A stretch of DNA of 64,000 bases, taken from the NCBI GenBank assembly GCA_958295695.1, contig OY282363.1, positions 930,001-994,000 of the forward strand, written 5' to 3'. A program made the translations under genes and the position numbers. The stretch comes from an uncultured Alphaproteobacteria bacterium (lineage in GTDB: Bacteria > Pseudomonadota > Alphaproteobacteria > SP197). Under the pieces are notes generated by a model. It was not told the DNA's origin. It saw nothing but the letters and a program-made list of their open reading frames with translations, and made no database searches. Positions 8,132 to 16,800 of the stretch are shown in pieces (within the stretch, counting starts at the first letter, position 1; the number at the start of each line of letters is the position of its first letter).

Positions 8132-9280
8132 GTGCGCATCCATGCCGCCATCAACGAACGGACCGTCCGCCGCACGTTCAAGGAACGCAAACCCGGCACT
8201 CGCGGCCTGACCGTCATCGACAAGGACCTGCCCCAGTTCGGCTTCAAGCTCGCGAAGAACGGTACCAAGACCTTCTTCGTCCGCGTCTTGCGCCCGGTCG
8301 GAGCGCCCATGACGGTCCTCGGCACGGCGGACGAGATCACCGCCGCCGAGGCGAGGGAGAAAGCCCTCGCCGCCATCGCCGCCGCAAAGGCCGAGCGCGA
8401 GACCGGCCCCCTGTTCGCCGACTTCGCGGACGAGTTCATGCGCCGACAGGCGCGGCGCTGGAAACCCTCCACCCGCGAGAACAACCGGCTGATGACCCGG
8501 AACTACCTCCTGCCCTTCTTCGGCGCGATGCGCGTCGCGGAGATCGCCCGCCCCGACGTGCGGCGATGGTTCGACGCCATGAGCGGCACCCCGGGCAACG
8601 CCAACCGGACCCTGCCCGTGCTCTCCGTCATGATGCGACAGGCGGAACTCTGGGACCTCCGCCCGCAGGGCTCCAATCCCTGTCGCGACATGCGCCGCTA
8701 CAGGACGGTCCCGCGCGAGCGCTTCCTGTCGCTGGACGAGTTGAAGCGCCTCGGCTTCGTGCTCGACCACGCCGACGACCGGCAGGCCGCCGCCGCGATC
8801 CGGCTCCTGCTGTTCACCGGCGCGCGGTCGTCCGAGATCACCGGCCTCCGCTGGGACTGGATACGCGGCGCTCGCGCGGTGCTGCCCGATAGCAAGACCG
8901 GCCCCAAGACGGTCCAGCTCCCGCCGCCCGCCCGCGCCGTCCTCAACGGACTGCCGCGCCAGGGACGGTTCGTCTTCCCGAACCGCAAGGGCGACGGCCC
9001 GATGGCCGACCTCGGATTGCGTTGGCACAAGCTGCGCGACCTCGCCGGGCTCGACGGCGTGCGCATCCACGACTGCCGCCACACCTTCGCCTCCCATGCC
9101 GTGATGAGCGGCCTCGACCTCTACACCGTCGGCCGCCTGCTCGGCCATGCCGACACCGCCTCCACCGAACGCTATGCCCATCTCGCCGACGAGCACGTCC
9201 GCGAGGCGGCGGGGCGCATCTCCGGCATCGTCAACGATGCCATGACCGGAAGCGGGAAGGAGGCCGGCCATGACGAGTAG
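8132..9280 (+). CDS. Tyrosine recombinase 1 of an overlapping pair
   Basis: A 382-aa integrase starting at GTG 8132 behind GGAGAA. The N-terminal arm domain is recognisable from VIDKDLPQFGFKLAKNGTKT, then comes a core-binding domain. The catalytic domain shows the first Arg in TGARSSEITGLRW, the HDCRHTF box, LLGH and the nucleophile Tyr in TERYAHL. The 3' end overlaps the second recombinase by 11 bases, so the two are probably translated together. The pair flanks module copy A. Two-recombinase operons can act as obligate partners in integration, but here that is inference. Confidence 0.92.
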   Translation: MRIHAAINERTVRRTFKERKPGTRGLTVIDKDLPQFGFKLAKNGTKTFFVRVLRPVGAPMTVLGTADEITAAEAREKALAAIAAAKAERETGPLFADFADEFMRRQARRWKPSTRENNRLMTRNYLLPFFGAMRVAEIARPDVRRWFDAMSGTPGNANRTLPVLSVMMRQAELWDLRPQGSNPCRDMRRYRTVPRERFLSLDELKRLGFVLDHADDRQAAAAIRLLLFTGARSSEITGLRWDWIRGARAVLPDSKTGPKTVQLPPPARAVLNGLPRQGRFVFPNRKGDGPMADLGLRWHKLRDLAGLDGVRIHDCRHTFASHAVMSGLDLYTVGRLLGHADTASTERYAHLADEHVREAAGRISGIVNDAMTGSGKEAGHDE

Positions 9281-10604
9281 ACACCGCCATCCCCGGCTGA
9301 GCGTCAACGCCATCGCCGCCGCGAAGCCGGCGGCGAAGGAGTACACCCTCTGGGACGGGACGCTCGGGCATTTCGGGGTGCGGGTGCATCCCTCCGGCGT
9401 CAGGTCCTTCATCGTCCAGACCCGCGTCCGGGGCCGCATGCGCAAGATCACCCTCGGACGCTTCCCCGAGATGGGCATCGAGAAGGCCCGGAGAGAAGCG
9501 GCAACCGTCCTCGCCCGCCTGTGGGGCGGCGAGGCCATCGCGGCGCCGCGCAAGACCAAGGCGCCGCTGTTCCGTGACTTCGCCGCCCGCTACAGGGAGC
9601 GGCGAATGCACCGCTGGAAGCCGTCGTCGCTCGAGACCTTCGACATCTACCTGCGCAACCGCCTGTTGCCGCATTTTGGGAAGCTCAGGCTCGACGCCAT
9701 CGACCACGCCCGCGTCTCGGCATGGTTCGACGCGGCGAGCGCGGACAAGCCCGGCGCGGCCAACCGCGCCTTCGAGATCCTGCGCGCCATGCTCGCCGCC
9801 GCCCGCCAGTGGGGCGAGATCGGCGAGCACATCCCCGACGCCTGCGCCAACATCGTCAAGAACCCGCGCAGGCCCGTCGCCCGATACCTCGGCCGCGCAG
9901 AGTTGGAGCGCCTCGGCGCGGTGCTCGACCGGCGCCGGGAGCAACACCCGTGGCCGGTCGCGGCGGTCCGCCTGCTGACACTCACCGGGGCGCGGCTCTC
10001 CGAAGTCATCGACCTCAAGTGGGACGAGATCGGCGAGCTTGGCGAGGACGGCGCAAGCGCGCGCCTCGAAGACTCCAAGACCGGGCCGCGCACCGTCTGG
10101 CTCGGGCCGGAAGCGGCAAGGCTGCTCGCGGCGTTGCCCCGGCCCGAGGGCAGGGAACGGGTGTTCCCCGACGACCTCTCATCGGACCGGCTCTACACGT
10201 TCTGGGTCGGCATCCGGGAAGAGGCGGGGCTGCCCGGCCTCCGCATCCACGACTGCCGCCACACCTGGGCCTCGCAGGGCGTCATGAACGGCGTCGGGCT
10301 GACCACCGTCGGGCGGCTGCTCGGACACCGCCAGCGCGAGACCACCGCGATCTACGCCCATCTCGACGATGGCGCGTTGCGCGACGCCGCCGCGCGGGCG
10401 GCGGCCGTCATCGCACGCGCCATGGGATACAGGGCCGAGCCGCCTCCAGTGCCGGACGACATGGACCCGGAAAGTGGCGCGGGGGAGCCTCCCCAACGCC
10501 GGGACATCGACTGGCTAGGCGGTGATCCCGTCGAGGTTCAGACCGATTCGACGGCTCAGGACAGCAGCAAACGTCCCAAGCCGCGCGACCCGCTGTGGTA
10601 TTGA
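9270..10604 (+). CDS. Tyrosine recombinase 2 of an overlapping pair
   Basis: A 444-aa integrase beginning MTSRHRHPRLSVNAIAAAK inside the last codons of the preceding recombinase. It has a DUF4102-like start (WDGTLGHFGVRVHPSG), a core-binding domain and catalytic motifs TGARLSEVIDLKW, HDCRHTW, LLGH and TAIYAHL. About 65 residues extend past the active-site Tyr as a hydrophilic, Pro-rich tail not seen in recombinase 1. The two proteins differ throughout, so this is not a recent duplication. Each pairs with DNA attachment sites that I could not locate. Confidence 0.92.
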   Translation: MTSRHRHPRLSVNAIAAAKPAAKEYTLWDGTLGHFGVRVHPSGVRSFIVQTRVRGRMRKITLGRFPEMGIEKARREAATVLARLWGGEAIAAPRKTKAPLFRDFAARYRERRMHRWKPSSLETFDIYLRNRLLPHFGKLRLDAIDHARVSAWFDAASADKPGAANRAFEILRAMLAAARQWGEIGEHIPDACANIVKNPRRPVARYLGRAELERLGAVLDRRREQHPWPVAAVRLLTLTGARLSEVIDLKWDEIGELGEDGASARLEDSKTGPRTVWLGPEAARLLAALPRPEGRERVFPDDLSSDRLYTFWVGIREEAGLPGLRIHDCRHTWASQGVMNGVGLTTVGRLLGHRQRETTAIYAHLDDGALRDAAARAAAVIARAMGYRAEPPPVPDDMDPESGAGEPPQRRDIDWLGGDPVEVQTDSTAQDSSKRPKPRDPLWY

Positions 10605-10686
10605 GCTAGCCCGTCCGGCCCGGTTTGTAGCGGGCCGATTCTTCCATGGGCGTTTCTGAGCAGAAAAGAGTCGTACCCGGCGGACT

Positions 10687-11790
10687 TCAGTCTTGGTTCG
10701 ACAGACCTAGCGACAGGTCAACGGGCGGCTGCTTCCGAAGTTGTTCAACACACCGTCGCGACAGGGCTTCGGCGAAATTGCATGGTAACGCATTACCTAT
10801 CATATTGCATGCATAGTCCATGTACGGTGTATCAAGGCGGTAGTCGAGAGGGAATGTCTGTAGTAGTGCTGCCTCCCGTACAGAGATCGTCCGATCGGCC
10901 TTCGGATGGCCGAAGCGTCCTTTGCTAAACGTGGTGCAGCCGCCGGTGATCGTCGGCGACGGACGGTCCCACTCCATCCTTCCGTACACATTGGTGAACC
11001 CGATATAACCGTCGCGGTGACAGTTGGGCCGGAGATGTTCGGGAATGTGGGTCCATGTCTCCCCAGCTTTCGCGGCTTTGATCCGTTCGATGTTTTTGCG
11101 CGACAGATCTCGGACGACATGCCAGTCGGATCGCTCGACTTGGCCCCTAGCCTTGGCTTCCGCCAAAGTAATAGGTTCCGGCATGTCTTTGATTGTATCA
11201 TGTACCGTTCGCCACGGTGCTAAGTCGCCAGTCGACGAACCGGAGTGAGTGGCATCGGGAAGAGCAATCTCGAAACCTCGGCCGCCGAGCAGGACGAGGC
11301 GTCGTCGAAACTGTGGAACACCGTAGTCGGCGACCTGCAGTATTCCCTCCGTCAGTCGGTAGTCGAGAGCTTGGAGTCGCGATCGCAACCGACCGTAAAG
11401 GGAACTGCCCTTTTGCGCCAGACCGGGGACATTCTCCATCATAATCGCCCGCGGCCGTATTGCCTCAGTCAGGCGAGCCATCTCCAGAACGAGTGTGTCG
11501 CGAGGATCCTCCCTGTCCTTGTACTTCGCCGTCAGGCTTGTAAATCCCTGGCACGGTGGGCAACCTGCCAGAAGATCGATCCGGTCCGTTTCTGCGAGGT
11601 CCTGCAGGGCAACGCCAGAAACGGTCGTGATGTCCTGCTTCAGGCACTTGACCTCAGGATGGTTTGCCTTGTAGGTAGCGAACGAGTGGGAATCAAGTTC
11701 CACCGCAGCGACGACGCGGAAGCTCGCGCGTTTGAGGCCGACCGTCAGACCGCCGGCACCGGCGAAGATGTCAATTGCCGTCAGAGTCAT
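10687..11790 (-). CDS. DNA (cytosine-5)-methyltransferase
   Basis: A 367-aa C5 methyltransferase, starting at ATG 11790 (MTLTAIDIFAGAGG). The upstream in-frame extension would overlap the ATPase gene and precede motif I. Motifs occur in order: FAGAGGLTVGL (motif I, SAM binding), GCPPCQGF with catalytic Cys80 (IV), MENVPGL (VI), QFRRRLVLLGG (VIII), the RPSPTITGG target region and GNALP (X). It methylates cytosine in a short recognition site. It is the last gene of a three-gene operon, five bases after the GHKL ATPase stop, so its likely role is host protection for the ATPase/helicase complex. Confidence 0.95.
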   Translation of the reverse strand: MTLTAIDIFAGAGGLTVGLKRASFRVVAAVELDSHSFATYKANHPEVKCLKQDITTVSGVALQDLAETDRIDLLAGCPPCQGFTSLTAKYKDREDPRDTLVLEMARLTEAIRPRAIMMENVPGLAQKGSSLYGRLRSRLQALDYRLTEGILQVADYGVPQFRRRLVLLGGRGFEIALPDATHSGSSTGDLAPWRTVHDTIKDMPEPITLAEAKARGQVERSDWHVVRDLSRKNIERIKAAKAGETWTHIPEHLRPNCHRDGYIGFTNVYGRMEWDRPSPTITGGCTTFSKGRFGHPKADRTISVREAALLQTFPLDYRLDTPYMDYACNMIGNALPCNFAEALSRRCVEQLRKQPPVDLSLGLSNQD

Positions 11791-11795
11791 GTGTG

Positions 11796-13892
11796 TCAAC
11801 AGTCGTCGGGGACCGCTGATCTGGCGGTACGTTGACGATGCGCCTCGCTCAGGAAATCCCTGTGTACCTGTTCTGATTTGAAGAGAAATGCCGCCCAATT
11901 CACGTGCGTCAGTTTACCTTGAGCACGATAACCGTCGAAGGCGGCGCGCTGGGCACCTCTCAACCCGAGACTGTCACAGACAACGGTGACGTGGAAGTCG
12001 AAGAAATTCTTATGAAACTCGGCGTGCCCAGGGTCATCAAGGAACGCCTCCATGTTCTCATAGTATGTGACAATCCTGTCCATTTCGGGGTTAGACAGTC
12101 TGTGATGCGGTTTCTTGATCTCAATGATCTGCACCGTGCCTTCCTGATTCGACAAGACGAAGTCCGGCCGTTTGCCCGTCTCCTGAAAATCGGACAACGA
12201 GATGGATTGGCCAGTCTTGCCTTCGTAGTACTTCTCGAACTCCCGACGCAAACTCGAGAAGGTCTGATTTTCAGTCACCGGCGCCCATTCAGGGTTGATC
12301 AACCAGGGAGCGTTGGTGATCAGCTGCTGGAGGTCATTCTCTTCGGTATCGTCGGCGTCCTTCAGAATCTCGAGACGGTCGATGACCTTGATACGGTCTT
12401 CCGCTATTCTGCCGAACGAGGACAGCTCGGCCAGTCGCGCCGTACGCAGGAACAAGCCTAGGACAGAGAGCGGAGTGTCCACATCGGCGACCGCTTCTTT
12501 CATCATGGAGTTGAGCGTGATGTGAGGAGCGAGGGTGATGCTCAGATCAACCAGATCGTTCACAACGCTGGCGTCTTCGACTTCCCCCCGGCTGATCGTG
12601 CGCCCGAAGGATCGGGCGATCTCCTTGGCACTATTACGGATGCCTTGATGCTCTTCGGTCGGATAGGCTCTCAAGATCCGCGCGTCGACATTGCCCGCAT
12701 CGAGAAACAGATCCAAGGTCGCCTTTCGCAATGGGTCCCGCGACAGGGTGCCGATCCGTTTAACGATTTTCTGGCCCCAGGTCTGAAAGGCGGCGGCGAG
12801 TTCATCCGACCAGAGAATGTCTCGTCGATCAGTTTGGATGAGGTCTTCGTCCTCGTCGAGCCAATCAGCATAAAGTGCGCCTACGAGGTAGGAGCGGATG
12901 TTGTGTTCTCCGGTGAAGCCGGCTCCTTGATTGAAGATGGATGTTTGGGCGGCGATCTTGCCGCGGCAGTAGATTCTAACCCCAGCCATGAGATCGTCTT
13001 TGTAGGGAGCCTTCGAGTAAGCCATCCATCCGGTGACGGGACGAAACATGCCCTCGTGGTCGAATCCGGCGGTGAACTCCCTTGCGGGGTTGCCGTCGGG
13101 GCCGAGTACAGAGCCGTCCTGCTGAAACGTGAGCCTCGTGCTCGGCATCGTTTCGATGTCAAAGTCACCAACCGTCTGCGGTAGCAGATTGGATTTCGTA
13201 TTATCCGTGAGCTGGACTTGCCAGTTCTGTGACCTAATGCCGAAGCGTTGGGCGAGCTGACGGCCGAGGACATTGATGTCGGGGACCTTCCGGTAGTTGA
13301 AGTCCTTCAGAATGATTCGAGTCCCCGCCTCCGGGGAGTACGACTCGTCGCGGTCACCAACGGCTGGCTTGTAGCGTTCGTCAGGCTCGTTACCGAGCAC
13401 CACGATGCTGTCGTAGTCGAGGATGATGTGGGAGGTAAGGTAGCCCGTGGAACCGGAATCGGTGTCACTGCCGTCGATGAGATCTCCGCCAGCGCTGATC
13501 ACCTCGATGGTCTTGCAGATGCCGAAGGGCGCCAGCTTTCCGACACCTTTGCGGCCCATGACCTTGCGTTGGAAGCGAGGGGAGAGGCTGCCTCGTTTGG
13601 CATCGTTACGTCGCTCGGCTCCGACGACGAGAAAAAAGTCCTGGACCTGCTGGGGCGTCATGCCGAACCCGTCGTCGACAACCTGGATGTCGAAACCCTT
13701 GTCCGACACGATACCCCCAGCCCGGGTCGCCAGAAATTGTCCCATTGGCGCTCGAACCGTCACATTGGTGGCGTCGGCATCGTAGGCATTTGCGATTAGC
13801 TCGGCGATGACGGCGGACACCTTGTCATAGAGCTTAACACCCAGCTTATCGACGGTCAGCCGAGAGATTCTCATTGAGTAGTCAACAGCCAT
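11796..13892 (-). CDS. MORC/MutL-type GHKL ATPase with C-terminal nuclease-like domain
   Basis: A 698-aa protein. The N-terminal GHKL ATPase has the N-box ELIANAYDADA (Glu31, Asn35), DDGFGM (73-78) and GRKGVGKLAPF (113-123). An S5-like transducer and a helical region follow. Near residues 575-600 the run GKRPDFVLSNQ...VQIIEIKKPHH gives a D...ExK arrangement of the PD-(D/E)xK type. The gene overlaps the upstream helicase-methylase by 11 bases and is followed closely by a C5 methylase. Prokaryotic MORC-like ATPases are known from restriction-modification operons, where ATP-driven clamp closure is proposed to act on DNA. Target and activity here are inference. Confidence 0.88.
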   Translation of the reverse strand: MAVDYSMRISRLTVDKLGVKLYDKVSAVIAELIANAYDADATNVTVRAPMGQFLATRAGGIVSDKGFDIQVVDDGFGMTPQQVQDFFLVVGAERRNDAKRGSLSPRFQRKVMGRKGVGKLAPFGICKTIEVISAGGDLIDGSDTDSGSTGYLTSHIILDYDSIVVLGNEPDERYKPAVGDRDESYSPEAGTRIILKDFNYRKVPDINVLGRQLAQRFGIRSQNWQVQLTDNTKSNLLPQTVGDFDIETMPSTRLTFQQDGSVLGPDGNPAREFTAGFDHEGMFRPVTGWMAYSKAPYKDDLMAGVRIYCRGKIAAQTSIFNQGAGFTGEHNIRSYLVGALYADWLDEDEDLIQTDRRDILWSDELAAAFQTWGQKIVKRIGTLSRDPLRKATLDLFLDAGNVDARILRAYPTEEHQGIRNSAKEIARSFGRTISRGEVEDASVVNDLVDLSITLAPHITLNSMMKEAVADVDTPLSVLGLFLRTARLAELSSFGRIAEDRIKVIDRLEILKDADDTEENDLQQLITNAPWLINPEWAPVTENQTFSSLRREFEKYYEGKTGQSISLSDFQETGKRPDFVLSNQEGTVQIIEIKKPHHRLSNPEMDRIVTYYENMEAFLDDPGHAEFHKNFFDFHVTVVCDSLGLRGAQRAAFDGYRAQGKLTHVNWAAFLFKSEQVHRDFLSEAHRQRTARSAVPDDC

Positions 13893-16800
13893 GCTCTAGC
13901 TCCGTGGACATATCTGATCCATTTACTCGAGAAATATTGGCCTGCAAACAACTCTTCGTAGCATGATCATTGCTAACGGTCGGTTCACGACTGATCCGCG
14001 TTCTCCAGTCCCTGATCGTTTCGATATCCATCCCCGTCGTCTGAGCCGCAGCTTGGTCAAGGCGCTCGCGCATGCCGTCATCGGCCCCATTCTTCCACGG
14101 TTTGACCGGCAGGTGCTTGGTGCGCTCGTACGCTTCGGCGAGGACAGCGGCGCTCGTCGCCTTGAAGTCCGGAACTCGCAGCGTGGTCAGCTCGGCCTGC
14201 GAGAATGACGGATTCGTCAACATCGTTCCTCGCCTCATCAAGAACCCGAGCGCTCCGAGCGTGCTGTTGCACCATGCACACAGCGCTTTCGCCTCGTCGA
14301 GACTCGTCGTCTGGCCTTGGATAGGAACCCACATCGAGCCAACAGCCGGGATGTTGCTGAAAATTGCGAGGAGCCGACCGGAATCCGTCCTGAACTTGGC
14401 CGCGAGAAGAACGTGTCCGGCCTGATTCCGATAGCGAGCGGCCAGCGTTTCTTTCCTGTCGGTGACACTCTGTTCCGGGACGGCCTCCATGGTGGTCCGC
14501 AGATCCTTCGATCGGCCCCAGAACACGCGGTAGCTGTTATCGTCGTCGTCGACGGGACTGAATGCGTCGCGGATTCGCCGGCCTGCGGGCCCGAGAGGAT
14601 ATCGGTCTCCCAGTTGTACGAGCCCCATTTCCTGTTCGAGCTGCATCGCGGCGCTAACGAGCACCGGGTCGAGAAACTGGCACGGCCGCCAGTCTCCTTC
14701 TCTGATGCGCGTCCCGGGTTGTTCGTAAACGGTGATCCATTTGTCGGTGTCGCTCGTCCGGATAGCCTCCACGGCTTCGATGGCCTCCTCGGATGTCGAG
14801 GGCATCGTGCGCAGCGCGACGAAGCGGGTTGGCCGGTCCGAACAAGCATTGGTCCCGGTTCGGCGCCTGCATATGAGCAGCGACTCGTGAATAGCGGTGT
14901 TCTCGCTGAAATTGATTCGTCGCGGATCGTGGCTGGTCACAACGGTCTCGATGTGGAACCGCTCGGCGAGGAACTTTCGTTCCGCTACTCCGCTGGGGCC
15001 TATGCAAGCAGTGGTCGGAATGACCATGGCAAGCAAGCCCGGCGCATCGCGGATCAGCATGTCCGCGAGGGGGGTGAAGAAGGTTCTGATGCTGTTCGCG
15101 GTGACGACCTTTCCCGCCTTGCTGTCTCTGCGCCTTACATGTTCCTGTATGCCGAGTTCGTGACGCTGCATAGCCTTTCTGCCGGCCTCGCCATACTTCC
15201 TGCTTCGGTTCTCGTTGGCGGTGAACGGAGCGTTCATGATAACGGCGTCGAGATCGCGCAACGGGAACCGGATCTCCGCACTCTCATTGACCTGGGCAGC
15301 GTCGAGGGTTTCAAGCGACCGTCGCGGCGCTGTCATCGCGCGCAGGTCCCGGGCGTCGTCGGCAGCGGTCAGGATTTCCAGCGACCCCGCCTTCGGCGGT
15401 CCGTCGCCCTGCGGTCCGTGAGGCATGGTGACGAGGTTCATGCGCGCGTAGTCGACGGTCGGCGCGCCCAGCGTCATGTTGCAGGCGGCGAGCTGGATGC
15501 CGTGCCGGTTGATGTCGAGACCGCAGAGCACATCGTCCACGAGGCGCTTGTGCAGGGCATTGCGATCCTCGGCGCTCATCTCCCTCGAACCGGCGACGCG
15601 AGCCTTGATGGTCTGGAGAGCCGCCATCAGCAGCGTCCCGGTTCCGCACGCGGGATCGATGATCCGGAGCTTCGCGACCGCTTCGGGATCCGACCAGTCG
15701 ATCAGATCCTGGGTGAACGCGAGGCGTGCGAGCATGATTGCCGACAGGTTGTTCGTATAGAACGCTCCATCACTCTTCGCGGAGCCGAGGATGCGGTGAT
15801 AGAGCGGTCCGGCGTGGTCGTAGCCGAGATCGCTCAATGAATCCGCGACGCGGTTCGCGCATTCGGCGACGACCCGTATCGCGTCGTCGATCGCCTTGCC
15901 TTCACGCAGCGCCGCAAGCACCACCAGGGCGGGCCTGAACACCGGCGCGTAGTCCTTTTCGAGGATGGATTCCCATGCGATTTCGAGGACCTCTCTCGGA
16001 TTGCTCGCTCCCGAGATCTTGTCGAGCCGCACGATAGTCTTCATCTCCGGTTCGTCGCGCAGGCGCCGCTGCAGGAGGCAGGCGTTGCAGAGCATGAGCG
16101 CCGCGACGGTACATATTCCCTTCGCGCCACCGTCATCTTCCGGTACGAGATCGAGTGCCTCCGCGAGAGATCCCTCCAATTCCTCTTCCTGGAGTACGGC
16201 GCTTGCGCGCCTGACCGTATCGGCGATTTCGTCGGCGACGAGCTGACCCGGCTTGCCGAGTCCCGAGGCGGCCGCCACATGCGCGTAAATCCCCTGTTCG
16301 GCTTCCTTCAGGTCGAGTTCGCGCTGGATCTGCCCGCTCTCGGTTTCATGCGCCGTGCCGCCGCCCGAATCTCCCGGAGCGTCCGGCGTGGCCTGTTCAT
16401 AGACCTTGATGAAGTTGGCCGGCGATTCAGCTAAGCGCCCGTCATGGGCCTGGAGCGCCCGCAGAACCCGGCCGACGGTCCTGTAGCCTTCGGTGCCCCG
16501 CTCCAGAGCGGCCGCGACGTCGCGGCCCGGTTCGACGACGACCGGGATGATGATGTAGCCGAAGCGCTTGCCCGGCGCCTTCCGCATGACGCGCCCGACT
16601 GCCTGAACGACATCAACCTGGCTGTCCCGCGGGTCGAGGAACGCGACGGCATCGAGCTGCGGCACATCCACCCCTTCGGTGAAGAGCTTGACGTTGCAGA
16701 CAACCCGGCATTCACCGTCCCGGCCGGCATGGGCGAGGGCTCGAAGCTCCTGGTTGCGCTGGAGGGCGCTCGCCGACGCGTCGAGGTGCCGGGCGACGAC

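Noticed and set aside
8132..10604. A RIT (recombinase in trio) element
   Set aside because: Only two overlapping recombinases are present; the methylase that follows is on the other strand.
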